DNA of 64,000 nt from Sphingopyxis sp. PAMC25046 (GCF_004795895.1 NZ_CP039250.1:2604001-2668000); one strand, 5' to 3'. Shown: positions 18,332 through 26,896, counted from the stretch's first letter. Notes: generated by a model not told the origin, from the letters alone. Numbers and translations are program-made.

Positions 18332-18732
18332 GTCCGGCCTTGCTTCTTCTTTTTCTTCGGCTTGGTCGCCGACGCTTTCGAAGCGCCCAACGCGATACGG
18401 TTTTCGGCCGCCCATGCCTTATGAATTTCATGCTCGCGGTCATCGCCTTCGTCGAACAGGTCGGGAAATTCGGCGCGAACCTCGGCATAATCGGCATCCC
18501 ACGGCCGCGTCCATGACGCGCGTTCGCGTCGCTGCCATTCGACGGCATCGCCTATGTCGGTGCGATCTTTCCACGCCCCAAATCCGACGTCGAGCCAGTC
18601 CTTCGGTGTCTCGGCGCGATAGGCGGCCACGGCCTCGCGGAGCACTGAGGCGCGCGACTTCCCCTGCTCGGCCGCGAGCTGGTCGAGCCATTTGATGTCA
18701 TCGTCCGGCAGATCGGCAAGGATGCGAGTCAT
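18328..18732 (-). CDS. ribbon-helix-helix antitoxin
   Basis: Antitoxin of 134 residues. The N-terminal 45 residues (MTRILADLPDDDIKWLDQLAAEQGKSRASVLREAV) fit a CopG/ribbon-helix-helix DNA-binding domain; the acidic middle (residues ~75-105) would bind the toxin, and an unusual lysine run (KPKKKKKQ) ends the protein. It is longer than most VapB antitoxins. The upstream TGATATCA repeats are the likely autoregulatory operator. Pairing with the PIN toxin is clear from the GTGA overlap. Confidence 0.85.
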   Translation of the reverse strand: MTRILADLPDDDIKWLDQLAAEQGKSRASVLREAVAAYRAETPKDWLDVGFGAWKDRTDIGDAVEWQRRERASWTRPWDADYAEVRAEFPDLFDEGDDREHEIHKAWAAENRIALGASKASATKPKKKKKQGRT

Positions 18733-18740
18733 TGATATAC

Positions 18741-18761
18741 TGATATCATATCATGATATCA
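18741..18761. promoter_or_regulatory. twin TGATATCA operator of the toxin-antitoxin operon
   Basis: Two copies of the palindrome TGATATCA (18741-18748 and 18754-18761), 13 bp apart centre to centre, lie 9 bp upstream of the antitoxin ATG. Ribbon-helix-helix antitoxins normally bind such paired sites as dimers of dimers; use here as autoregulatory operator is inference. Confidence 0.65.
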
Positions 18762-18763
18762 TG

Positions 18764-19225
18764 TCAACCGATCGACTTGCGATAGACCAGAAAACCCGAT
18801 TTTTCGGCGACACGATCATAGAGCGCCATCGCGGTTTCGTTGGTCTCGTGGGTCAGCCAATAGATGCGCGGCAACCCCCGTTCCCGCGCCGCCTGGCACA
18901 CGGCCTCGATCAGCGTGCGGCCGACGCCCCTTCCGCGTGCTTCGGCGCTGGTGAACAGGTCCTGCAGATAAAGCGAGGGCAGCAACGAGGTCGTACTGCG
19001 GTGGAGCAGATAATGGGTCAGGCCCAGAAGCGCGCCATCCTGCTCGGCAACAAGCGCGAACATCGGCTCATAGGGATCGAAGAAACGCTCCCAAGTCGTC
19101 GTCGTGATTTCCGGCGCCAGCATTGTCTCGCCGCTGCGGCCGTAAAATTCGTTGTAGCCGTTCCACAGCGGCAGCCATCGGTCATAATCGGCGCGGACCA
19201 CCGCGCGGGCGATCAGCCCGCTCAT
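18764..19225 (-). CDS. GNAT-family N-acetyltransferase
   Basis: Cytosolic acetyltransferase of 153 residues. The acetyl-CoA pyrophosphate loop is SAEARGRGVGRTLIEAV (R/Q-x-x-G-x-G/A) around residues 92-108, preceded by LYLQDLFTS, and followed by the C-terminal HETNETAMALYDRVAEKSGF segment in which the tyrosine general acid usually lies. Substrate unknown. Its ATG overlaps the stop of the upstream small gene, and its stop borders the toxin-antitoxin operator. Confidence 0.9.
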   Translation of the reverse strand: MSGLIARAVVRADYDRWLPLWNGYNEFYGRSGETMLAPEITTTTWERFFDPYEPMFALVAEQDGALLGLTHYLLHRSTTSLLPSLYLQDLFTSAEARGRGVGRTLIEAVCQAARERGLPRIYWLTHETNETAMALYDRVAEKSGFLVYRKSIG

Positions 19226-19554
19226 GCCCTACCGAAATTCCGGTCGACGAAGATCATCGCGAACTGCCGCGGATCGGCCGCCTCGCCATTGCCTTGCTCG
19301 AAGCGCGCTTTGCCGCTTTCCCATATTTTCCGGATCTGCGCGGGCAATTCGGGGCCGAATTTCATCTGCGTCTCGACGATCTGCTCCCAGCTTCCGGTCG
19401 TGCCGAAGCTTTGCTCGAGCTGCGGCACCATCGCCTTGCACCAGGTCTCGGTCGGCTCGTCGAGGTGACCGATCGCCTTCAGCACCCAGGCGTCGACGAA
19501 GCGCAGGAAAGGCTTGTCGGTGTAGCGGTCGGTCAATTCGTCTTCTCCATCCAT
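19222..19554 (-). CDS. small conserved hypothetical protein
   Basis: Protein of 110 residues without a recognised domain, signal peptide or membrane segment. It starts MDGEDELTDRYTDKPFLRFVDAWVL and is amphipathic and helical-looking throughout, with conserved-looking aromatic residues. The ATG at 19554 overlaps the last 22 bp of the GNAT gene upstream, and its stop overlaps the ATG of the next GNAT gene (ATGA), so it belongs to the glmU-GNAT-unknown-GNAT run. Role unknown. Confidence 0.7.
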   Translation of the reverse strand: MDGEDELTDRYTDKPFLRFVDAWVLKAIGHLDEPTETWCKAMVPQLEQSFGTTGSWEQIVETQMKFGPELPAQIRKIWESGKARFEQGNGEAADPRQFAMIFVDRNFGRA

Positions 19555-20069
19555 TCGCCGTGCAGCAAGCCGAAGATCAGCGAATCGCGCACGCCGATAT
19601 GCGTTTCCCATTCACCCCGTAGCCGGCCCTCGCGCTGGAAGCCCAGCCGTTCGAGCAGTGCGATCGATCCGCCATTCTCGGGATCGGTATCGGCAAAGAT
19701 GCGGCGGAGCCCGAGATCGTCGAAACCATGCGCGATCACCCGCGCCACGGCTTCACGCGCGATGCCGCTGCCCCAATGGTCGCGGTGCAGGATATAGCCG
19801 ATCTCTTTCACTTGCGGCTTGCCGTCGATCAGGATCACCCAGCCGAGCGCGACATCGTCCCCCGCCGTGATCGCCCAGCAATGATAGCCCTGCCCTTCCG
19901 CCGCATTGCCTTTGACATAGGCCTCGGTCTCGGCGAGCGACGCGTGCGGGCCGCTCGACCACCAGATCATCACCTCTGTGTCGGACAGCACCGGGAACAG
20001 CGCCGCGGCGTCATCCTCGCGAAGCTGGCGCAGCACCAGCCGCGCGGTCGTCAGTGTCGGCGCGGGCAT
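19533..20069 (-). CDS. RimJ/RimL-type GNAT acetyltransferase
   Basis: Acetyltransferase of 178 residues of the RimJ/RimL type: N-terminal TTARLVLRQLREDDAAALFPVLSD, the acetyl-CoA loop region GYILHRDHWGSGIAREAV around residue 92-108, and NGGSIALLERLGFQREGRLR near the end, all typical. These enzymes acetylate protein N-termini or small molecules; the substrate is unknown. It begins 4 nt after the glmU stop and is therefore likely cotranscribed with glmU. Confidence 0.92.
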   Translation of the reverse strand: MPAPTLTTARLVLRQLREDDAAALFPVLSDTEVMIWWSSGPHASLAETEAYVKGNAAEGQGYHCWAITAGDDVALGWVILIDGKPQVKEIGYILHRDHWGSGIAREAVARVIAHGFDDLGLRRIFADTDPENGGSIALLERLGFQREGRLRGEWETHIGVRDSLIFGLLHGEWMEKTN

Positions 20070-20073
20070 CGGG

Positions 20074-21426
20074 CTATTTCTTCTCCGCCGCTTTCTTCTT
20101 GCGCATCGCGTCGTGGAAACGATCGGCCCAGCCGGGCTTCATCAACTGCTCGCCGCGCACGATGCGAAGCTCGCCGTCAGCGACATCGCGTGTCACCGCG
20201 CTTCCCGCCGCGACGATCGCATCGGCGCCGATCTTGACCGGCGCAACGAGCGCGCTGTTCGATCCGATGAAGGCGCGCTCGCCGATCTCGGTCTTATATT
20301 TGAAATAGCCGTCATAATTGCAGGTGATCGTGCCCGCGCCGATGTTGGCGCCCGCGCCGACGCTGACGTCGCCCAGATAAGTGAGGTGGTTCGCCTTCGC
20401 GCCCTCGCCGAGCACGGCTTTCTTGGTCTCGACGAAATTGCCGACCTTCGCCTTTTCGCCCAACACCGTGCCGGGACGGAGGCGCGCGAAGGGCCCGACT
20501 TCGCATCCTGCGCCGATCGTCGCCCCCTCGATATGGCTGTTGGCGCGGATCTTCACATTGTCGGCAATGGTTACCCCGGGACCGAAAAAGACATTGGGCT
20601 CGATCGTCACGTCGCGGCCGAGCTCGGTATCCCATGAGAACCAGACGGTCTCGGGCGCGCGCAGCGACGCGCCGCCCGCCATCGCTTCCTCGCGCTTGAA
20701 CGCCTGCCACTGCGCCTCGGCCGCCGCGAGCTCGGCGCGGCTGTTGATGCCGGCGACCTCGGCGGCGTCGGTTTCGACGACCGCGACCCGCTTGCCCTCC
20801 GCGATCGCGCCGGTCGCGACATCGGGCAGATAATATTCGCCCGCGGCATTGTCGTTGCCGACCGCTTCGAGCAGCCGCCACATGTCCTGGGCGGCGGCCA
20901 CGATGACGCCCGAGTTGCACAGATCGACCGCGCGTTCTTCGGGGCTCGCGTCCTTGTGCTCGACCATCTTCGACACATTTCCATCGGCATCGGCGATAAT
21001 CCGCCCATAAGCGGCGGTATCGCGCGGGCGGAAACCCAGCACCGCGACCAGCGCCCCCGTTTCCAAGGGAGCGCAGAGGCGCCGGATCGTCTCGGCGGTG
21101 AGCATCGGACAGTCGCCAAAACAGACGAGCACGACGCCGTCGAACCCCGCGAGCGCATCCTTCGCCTGAAGTGCGGCATGCGCCGTTCCCAGTTGCGGAT
21201 CCTGCACAGCGACCAGCGCGCCCGTCCCGGCGACGGCCGCCTCGACCTGATCGCGCTTGTCGCCCACGACGACGACCGTCTTCGCAGGTGGCAGCGTGGA
21301 AAAGCTCGCCATCAGGTGCAGCAGCATCGGCCGCCCCGCGATCGGGTGCAGCACCTTGTGCAGGTCGGATTTCATGCGGGTACCCTTGCCCGCGGCAAGG
21401 ATGATGGCGGCGATGGGATTGCTCAT
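20074..21426 (-). CDS. glmU: bifunctional GlmU (GlcN-1-P acetyltransferase / UDP-GlcNAc pyrophosphorylase)
   Basis: Two-domain cytosolic enzyme making UDP-N-acetylglucosamine. The N-terminal uridyltransferase has IILAAGKGTRMKSDLHKVLHP (the GxGTRM...K signature); the C-terminal half is a left-handed beta-helix of hexapeptide repeats (e.g. NIGAGTITCNYDG, FIGSNSALVAPVKIG) with acetyltransferase activity. The start at MSNPIAA is preferred; an in-frame ATG four codons upstream (21438) is also possible, neither having a strong ribosome-binding site. Divergent from gph. It heads the long minus-strand run that ends with glmS-GFA-HAD. Confidence 0.97.
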   Translation of the reverse strand: MSNPIAAIILAAGKGTRMKSDLHKVLHPIAGRPMLLHLMASFSTLPPAKTVVVVGDKRDQVEAAVAGTGALVAVQDPQLGTAHAALQAKDALAGFDGVVLVCFGDCPMLTAETIRRLCAPLETGALVAVLGFRPRDTAAYGRIIADADGNVSKMVEHKDASPEERAVDLCNSGVIVAAAQDMWRLLEAVGNDNAAGEYYLPDVATGAIAEGKRVAVVETDAAEVAGINSRAELAAAEAQWQAFKREEAMAGGASLRAPETVWFSWDTELGRDVTIEPNVFFGPGVTIADNVKIRANSHIEGATIGAGCEVGPFARLRPGTVLGEKAKVGNFVETKKAVLGEGAKANHLTYLGDVSVGAGANIGAGTITCNYDGYFKYKTEIGERAFIGSNSALVAPVKIGADAIVAAGSAVTRDVADGELRIVRGEQLMKPGWADRFHDAMRKKKAAEKK

Positions 21427-21485
21427 GCGCGCTGCCATGCCAGCAAATCATTGCGGTTTCCAGAGCATCGCGCCATGCGCGGCGG

Positions 21486-22148
21486 ATGAACGGATTTCCT
21501 TTTGCGATCGTCGGCTTCGATCTCGACGGCACGCTCATCGATACGCTCGGCGACCTTGCCGCGGCGGTCAATCACACGCTGGCGCGACTGGACCGCGCGC
21601 CGCTCGCCGAGGCCGCAGTGCGGCCGATGATCGGGCGCGGCGCGAAGCATATGCTCGAGGAGGGGCTTCGCGCTTCGGGCGGCGTCCCCGATGGCGCGGT
21701 CGAGCGTCTCTATCCCGAGCTGCTGCGCTTTTACGAAGCCCATATCGCGGTCCACAGCCTCCCCTTTCCGGGCGTCGTCGCAGCGCTCGACCGGCTCGAC
21801 GCGCTGGGCGTGCGCACCGCGGTCGTCACCAACAAGCTTGAGGGGCTCGCGCGGCAACTGCTCGGCGAACTGGGCCTCGCCGACCGCATGGCGACGATCA
21901 TCGGCGGCGACACGGTGGGAACACGCAAACCCTCCCCCGAACCGATCCGCGCGATGATCGAGCGGTGCGGCCGCGGGCGCACGGTCTTTGTCGGCGACAG
22001 CATCTATGACGTCATGGCGGCGAAACATGCGGGCGTGCCGAGCGTCGCGGCCAGCTTCGGCTTTCTCGACCGGCCCGCGGGCGAACTGGGCGCCGATCAT
22101 GTAATCGATCATTTCGACGAACTGGTCCCGCTGCTCGCGCGGCTCTAG
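21486..22148 (+). CDS. gph: phosphoglycolate phosphatase-like HAD hydrolase
   Basis: HAD phosphatase of 220 residues with motif I GFDLDGTLIDTLGDL at residue ~10, motif II AVVTNKLEG, and KPSPEPIRAMIE plus FVGDSIYDVMAAKHAG for motifs III and IV. This is the canonical Gph arrangement, removing phosphate from 2-phosphoglycolate, although close HAD relatives have other substrates. It is divergent from glmU and its last 4 bp overlap the stop of the convergent nucleotidyltransferase gene. Confidence 0.88.
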   Translation: MNGFPFAIVGFDLDGTLIDTLGDLAAAVNHTLARLDRAPLAEAAVRPMIGRGAKHMLEEGLRASGGVPDGAVERLYPELLRFYEAHIAVHSLPFPGVVAALDRLDALGVRTAVVTNKLEGLARQLLGELGLADRMATIIGGDTVGTRKPSPEPIRAMIERCGRGRTVFVGDSIYDVMAAKHAGVPSVAASFGFLDRPAGELGADHVIDHFDELVPLLARL

Positions 22149-23158
22149 CGCTTGCGCCACTTCGTCCAGAGATGCTTTGCGAGCATCGCGGGCGGCATGC
22201 GCAGCCAGTGCGAGCGGATGTAAAAAGCCTGCTCGAGCAGCGGGTTCGTCACCCGCCCCCAGTCGTCGCGCGCGAGCAGGCGGCGGCGGAACCAGCCATC
22301 GGCCGGATCCTGCCGGTCCCACCCGCCCGGCAGCGCCGCGCCATAAAGGTCGCGCGACAGCCGCGCGGCGCGATGCACCGCGCCCCGCAGCCCGTGCAGG
22401 TCGGCGCGCCCGTCGAGCCGCCCCCAAAACCCCGCGTCGGCAGCCGCGAAATCGCGCGTCATCAGGTGAAAATCCCACAGGTTGCGCAAGCCCCCCTGCA
22501 GATCGCCGTCGGCGAGCATGTGCGCCGCGCAATGCGCCGCCATGTCCGCCGGTTGCAGCACCGCAAAGCCGCCGTCGCTCGTCACCGCATCGCTGACCAG
22601 CGCGAGCGCGTCGGGGGTAATCCGGTGCGTCTTGGGCAGGATCGTGTGGTGGACATCGATCATCCGGTCGCGGCCCGAGTGGATCATCGGCGGCAGCTCG
22701 TGCATGTGCGCGCGGTAATAATGATCGTCATAGGGGTCCGACTTGACCCATTCCCAGCCCGCATTGAGCAGCGCATTTTCGGCGCGGCGGATGTCGGTGG
22801 CGAGGACGAGGATATCGAGGTCGCCGATCTGTCGCCCCGCCGCGCAGCCCATCCCGGCGGCGGCATAGGCTGCGCCTTTCAGGAGAACGAACTCGATCCC
22901 CACCGGCGCGAGCGCGCGGCGCGCCATTTCGGCTTCCCACAAGGCATGGCGCTGCGCGACCTCTGCCGCCGCGCGCTGATCGGCGAACAGCGCGGCAACG
23001 GCGGGCGGGAGTGCCGCGCCGTCGAGCCGGTGCGCGAGCGTTGCGAGCATCGCTTCGCTGCGCGCGACCCCGATCACGCCCTCCCAGTCGCGCGGCGCGA
23101 GCGTCGCCGGATCGCGCCGCCCGGCGAGCAGGTCGACGAAGGCGGCGACGGCGCTCAC
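22145..23158 (-). CDS. nucleotidyltransferase-fold protein of HPr-rel-A type cluster
   Basis: Protein of 337 residues resembling the uncharacterised NTP_transf_5 nucleotidyltransferase family: FVLLKGAAYAAAG around residues 90-102 and RQIGDLDILV with the acidic pair D113/D115 match the family's metal-binding strand. The rest is alpha-helical. The GTG at 23158 is chosen because GGAGG lies 7 bases upstream and it overlaps the kinase stop as GTGA; an ATG six codons earlier is less well placed. It is the last gene of the MarR-PqqD-HprK-nucleotidyltransferase operon. Substrate and role are unknown. Confidence 0.8.
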   Translation of the reverse strand: MSAVAAFVDLLAGRRDPATLAPRDWEGVIGVARSEAMLATLAHRLDGAALPPAVAALFADQRAAAEVAQRHALWEAEMARRALAPVGIEFVLLKGAAYAAAGMGCAAGRQIGDLDILVLATDIRRAENALLNAGWEWVKSDPYDDHYYRAHMHELPPMIHSGRDRMIDVHHTILPKTHRITPDALALVSDAVTSDGGFAVLQPADMAAHCAAHMLADGDLQGGLRNLWDFHLMTRDFAAADAGFWGRLDGRADLHGLRGAVHRAARLSRDLYGAALPGGWDRQDPADGWFRRRLLARDDWGRVTNPLLEQAFYIRSHWLRMPPAMLAKHLWTKWRKR

Positions 23159-24021
23159 CGTGCCGCCTCCGCCCATAATTCTTCTACCAGCGCGATCCCC
23201 GCCGCGCTGTCGGGATAGGTGATGCCGAACGCCGGCGTTTCGCGAACGAGCCGCGTCAGCGCCGCAAAGCCCGCTTCGCCGAGCGCGACATAATTGGTCG
23301 ATGCCTCGGTCAGCCGGACGAAGGCCTCGCCCTCGCCCATCGGCTCGATGCCCGCCGTGCCGCCGAAGCGCGGAAAGAGCAGCAGCGCCGGGCGCGCTGG
23401 CGCGTGCATCGCGGCGATCGCATCGGCGCGCGGGATCAGGTGGCGGATGTCGCCCTTGGGCGTGCCGGCGAGCAGAGGGCCGAGCCGCTCCGGGTCGACG
23501 CGCGCCGCGACCTCGGTAATCGCTTCATTCTTGAGGCTCACGGCGCGCGGAAAGGCGAAGGCGTCGCCGCCCGCCGGGTCGATCAGCGTAAACTCGTCGC
23601 CCATCAGCCGCCAATCGCCCTCGCCGAGCAGCGCGGCGAGGGTCGATTTGCCCGAGCCCGATTCGCCCGACATGATCAGCGCGCGGCTGTCCCGCGCGAC
23701 CGCGCTCGCGTGGAGCAGCAGGTGCCGCCGCCATCCCAATGCAACCTGCAGGTTCATTCCCATTTCGGCGGCGAGCAGCCCCATCGACAGCGGCAGCGGA
23801 AGCGCGCCGGGAACGACGAAATCGCCGCCGATATGCACCGACGGGCGCAGCCGGCGCCGCCACGGCCGCGCCGCGAACAACCGCACCGTCGCGTCGGCGG
23901 GGCGCGCATCGTCGCGCGGATAATTGGCATAGAGATGTTCGAGCGCCGCGACGGGTCCGGCCCAATCGCTGCCGATGCGAAATTGCACCGGCCCGACGGC
24001 AATGCGCACGCTGTGCCTCAT
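23155..24021 (-). CDS. HprK-related kinase (HprK-related kinase A type)
   Basis: Protein of 288 residues related to the C-terminal domain of HPr kinase/phosphorylase. Walker A GESGSGKST is at 119-127, preceded by LLLHASAVAR (the HprK-type 'HAS' strand) and followed by WRLMGDEFTLID, the expected acidic strand. Classical HprK phosphorylates HPr of the sugar phosphotransferase system, but this subfamily is known mainly by its association with a PqqD-like protein and a nucleotidyltransferase, and its substrate is unknown. The start overlaps the PqqD-like stop (ATGA), and the stop overlaps the nucleotidyltransferase start. Confidence 0.85.
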   Translation of the reverse strand: MRHSVRIAVGPVQFRIGSDWAGPVAALEHLYANYPRDDARPADATVRLFAARPWRRRLRPSVHIGGDFVVPGALPLPLSMGLLAAEMGMNLQVALGWRRHLLLHASAVARDSRALIMSGESGSGKSTLAALLGEGDWRLMGDEFTLIDPAGGDAFAFPRAVSLKNEAITEVAARVDPERLGPLLAGTPKGDIRHLIPRADAIAAMHAPARPALLLFPRFGGTAGIEPMGEGEAFVRLTEASTNYVALGEAGFAALTRLVRETPAFGITYPDSAAGIALVEELWAEAAR

Positions 24022-24299
24022 GCGCGCTCCACCAGCCCCATCGCCGCGAGTTCGCAGAGCCGCTCGGTGAGGATCGGCTGCGCATCCTCGGTGCTGTCAA
24101 GGTTGAAGGTCGCTGCAAGCCGCTCGGTAACCTGCGCGGGGGTGCAGGCGTCGGCGCCCATTGCGTCCAATATCTCGGGCATCGGCGAGACGACGAGGTG
24201 CGTCTGCATCGAACGCCGGTCGAAAATCGCGGTCAGCTCGCCGATCGACTCGACCCGCAGCGCATCGGCCGGAGCGGCGCGATAGGCGCGATCAGCCAT
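24018..24299 (-). CDS. PqqD-family protein of HPr-rel-A type system
   Basis: Small protein of 93 residues with the PqqD-like winged-helix pattern: an N-terminal strand pair (ADALRVESIGELTAIFDRRSMQTHLV), then SPMPEILDAMG, PAQVTERLAATF and ILTERLCELAAMGLVE. PqqD-like domains act as peptide chaperones that bind leader peptides of modified peptides, so the neighbours may act on a peptide or carrier. No precursor peptide was recognised nearby. It overlaps MarR by 8 bp and the kinase by 4 bp. Confidence 0.8.
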   Translation of the reverse strand: MADRAYRAAPADALRVESIGELTAIFDRRSMQTHLVVSPMPEILDAMGADACTPAQVTERLAATFNLDSTEDAQPILTERLCELAAMGLVERA

Positions 24300-24738
24300 A
24301 ATCTTCGGCGGCGGCGGTCAGTTTGGCAAGGATGGCCATCAGCTTCGCGCGTTCGCCCGCGCTGATGTTCGATTCGAGCTGCGCCTCGCTCGCGAGCGCT
24401 GCGGGAACGATCGCGTCATAGAGCGAGCGGCCGGTTTCGGTGAGCTCGAGATGGTGCGAGCGCCCGTCGGCCTCATGCGCCTGGCGCGCGATCAACTGGC
24501 GATCCGCGAGCGCCTTTGCGGCGCGGTTCACCGTCACCTTGTCCATGCGCGTCGCGGCGACCAGCTCGCGCTGCGTCTTGGGCTGGCCTTCGCCGAGTAC
24601 CGCCATCAGCCGCCATTCGGGAATCTTGAGTCCGAAACGATTCTCATATTCGGCGGCGATCCGGCTCGACAGGGCATTGGATGCGATGGAGAGGCGGTAG
24701 GGCAGGAAATTGTCCAGATTCAGCGTCTTCGCGGTCAT
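24292..24738 (-). CDS. MarR-family transcriptional regulator
   Basis: Winged-helix regulator of 148 residues. The DNA-binding core WRLMAVLGEGQPKTQRELVAATRMDKVTVNRAAKALADRQLIARQ and the wing EADGRSHHLELTETG are typical MarR. It is the first gene of the operon with the PqqD-like, HprK-related and nucleotidyltransferase genes, whose start it overlaps by 8 bp, so it may regulate that operon; the ligand is unknown. About 88 bp separate it from the upstream TonB receptor stop. Confidence 0.92.
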   Translation of the reverse strand: MTAKTLNLDNFLPYRLSIASNALSSRIAAEYENRFGLKIPEWRLMAVLGEGQPKTQRELVAATRMDKVTVNRAAKALADRQLIARQAHEADGRSHHLELTETGRSLYDAIVPAALASEAQLESNISAGERAKLMAILAKLTAAAEDYG

Positions 24739-24826
24739 TCCTCATCATCCCCACAGTCTTGCCATCCCCGGCGGCGCCCATCCTATCGCCTGTTTCGGAC
24801 CTGTGAAGGCCGGAATGTCCCGAAAA

Positions 24827-26896
24827 TCAGAAAGACAGGCGCGCGCCGATCCACAAGGTCCGCGGCGTCGCGCGCTCTACGATGCCCGACGAGGAAATCG
24901 CGGCCGGAACCAACTCGTCGAACAGATTCTCGCCGCGCGCCTCGATGCTGATCGCGTCGCTGAACTGCCACGACAGCCCGGCATCGAGTGTGAGAGCGTC
25001 ATCAAGCGCGAGCAGCCCCAGATCGTCCTCATTCTGCTCGCCGATATAGCGCAGCGTCGCAAAGCCGCCGAGCGGGCCGCTCGCATGGCTGCGCAGCGAG
25101 ACGCTGCCGCCATGCCTCGCGATCTGCGCCGGGCGGCGGCCGTCGAGCGTTGCTGCTCCGCCCGACGCGTCCACTTCCGCGTCGGTGAAGGCATAGGTGG
25201 CGCGCAGCGTCGCGGGCCCGATCCGCTGCTCCGCCGCCACCTCGACGCCCTTGCTCTCGATCGCGTCGAGATTCTGTCGCTGGTTGAGGTTCGGCGCGAG
25301 CGTCACATTGGCGATCGCGTTCGTGAGCCGGTTGGCAAAGAGCGTCGCCGACAATTTCGTGTCACCGCTTTCCCAGTCGGCGCCGACCTCGCCGCCCCAC
25401 AGCCGTTCGGGCTTCAGCGACTCGTTCGCCATCGTCGTCTCGGCGCCGACGCGGAACGGGCGGTAAAGCTCGTTGAGCGTCGGCAGCCGCCAGCCGCGAT
25501 AGGCGGCGGCACGCAGCGAAACAGCATCCGACGTCCAGCGCACGCCCGCGCGCCCGCCGCCTTCCCATCCCTGCCGCGCGGCAAAGCGGAGGTCGGTGAT
25601 GACCGGCCCGCCGCCGCGATTGCGCTCGAGCCGATAGCCGGTGCCGAGCCACCAGCGATCGACACGCCCGCTCAGCGTCCAGAGGAAGCCGTCGCTCGCA
25701 TCGCCCGAGGTCCATTCGGCGAAGGCGCCGACGGTATCGCTGCGGCCCCCGGCGGAGCGGTGGCGGCCGGGAATGCCACCGGTAAAGAAGAAATCCTCCT
25801 CGGTCCGGCCGGTCGTGCGGCGCCAGTCGGCGCCGATACGTAGCGGGTTCGCGTCGCCGATCGCGGGGCGCAGCTCGAAGCGACCGCCGAGACCGGTCGC
25901 GGGGATGCGCTGGAACAAGACGGGGTTCGCGCTATCGCGCTCCGCCGCGACGCTCGCGAAACCGCTCTCGAAATCGCGAAGCTGGACATAGCCGAGCGCG
26001 AGCCACTGGGTCGCGCCTGCCGGATCGTGAACAAAGCGCAGGCTGGCATCGACGCCGTCGGTCCTGCTGGTCGTAAAATCGACCCCGCGGTCGCGCCGGT
26101 CCGAAAAGCCGCGGACGCTCGCTTCGATCCGGCCGTCGTCGCCGGCATCGAAACGCAGGCGCAAACCAAGCCCGCCCTGTTCGTAGGGCGCCGCGCGGTC
26201 GGCCGACCCGCGCTGGCCCTTCACGACGGGGATGAAGCCGTCGCCCCGGGTATAGCGCCCGTCGACGGCGACCTGACCGGCACCGATCTCGCCGCCGATC
26301 GACGCCGTCGCATCCCAGCCGTCGCGGCTGCCATAGGCAAGGCTTGCCTCGGCGCCGTCGGTCATTTCGGAGTAGAGGCCGACGGTTCCCGCGAGCGCAC
26401 CGGGGCCGTCCACCCCGCTGCCCCCACCGCGCGTGACGATCACCCCGCCGAGATTGATCGCGTCATAGGCGCCCCACGCGACCCAGCCGCCAAAGGGGTC
26501 CGCCTGCGGTACACCGTCGAGCGTCACAAGCGCGCGACTCGATGCGTTGCCGCCGAGACCGCGCAGCGTCACGCCCTGGCTCGTCGGATGCGCGCTGCGT
26601 CCGTCGCTGCGACGGAATTGGACAATGCCCGCTTCGTCACGCAGACGGTTTTCGATGCGGGAACCCAATCCGAATTCGGGATAGGCGATAAGGCTGGAAC
26701 CTTGCACCGTATCGCTGTCGGCGGGCTGAAGCGAGCCGCTACCCCGGACGACGATGATTTCGGTCGCAACGCGCGGAACCCAGAAGCTGCAACAGCCCCC
26801 ATCGAATTCCGCCTCGCCATGCTCGGCTTGCTCCGTCTGCGCCATCGCGCCCGCCGGCAACGCCAGCGCCGCAACCCCTGCTATCAGGCGAATCAC
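24827..26896 (-). CDS. TonB-dependent outer-membrane receptor
   Basis: Outer-membrane receptor of 689 residues. A signal peptide (LIAGVAALALPAGAMAQ) is followed by an odd Cys-Cys pair (GGCCSFWVPR), then TEIIVVRGSG (TonB-box region), a plug (RLRDEAGIVQFRRSDGRSAHPTSQGVTLRG...DGVPQADPFGGW) and a barrel ending ...WIGARLSF with terminal Phe. The GTG start at 26896 overlaps the isomerase stop (GTGA). Ligand unknown; the plug motif resembles the vitamin B12/siderophore-type group only loosely. Last gene of the beta-helix/cytochrome/isomerase/receptor run. Confidence 0.93.
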   Translation of the reverse strand: MIRLIAGVAALALPAGAMAQTEQAEHGEAEFDGGCCSFWVPRVATEIIVVRGSGSLQPADSDTVQGSSLIAYPEFGLGSRIENRLRDEAGIVQFRRSDGRSAHPTSQGVTLRGLGGNASSRALVTLDGVPQADPFGGWVAWGAYDAINLGGVIVTRGGGSGVDGPGALAGTVGLYSEMTDGAEASLAYGSRDGWDATASIGGEIGAGQVAVDGRYTRGDGFIPVVKGQRGSADRAAPYEQGGLGLRLRFDAGDDGRIEASVRGFSDRRDRGVDFTTSRTDGVDASLRFVHDPAGATQWLALGYVQLRDFESGFASVAAERDSANPVLFQRIPATGLGGRFELRPAIGDANPLRIGADWRRTTGRTEEDFFFTGGIPGRHRSAGGRSDTVGAFAEWTSGDASDGFLWTLSGRVDRWWLGTGYRLERNRGGGPVITDLRFAARQGWEGGGRAGVRWTSDAVSLRAAAYRGWRLPTLNELYRPFRVGAETTMANESLKPERLWGGEVGADWESGDTKLSATLFANRLTNAIANVTLAPNLNQRQNLDAIESKGVEVAAEQRIGPATLRATYAFTDAEVDASGGAATLDGRRPAQIARHGGSVSLRSHASGPLGGFATLRYIGEQNEDDLGLLALDDALTLDAGLSWQFSDAISIEARGENLFDELVPAAISSSGIVERATPRTLWIGARLSF

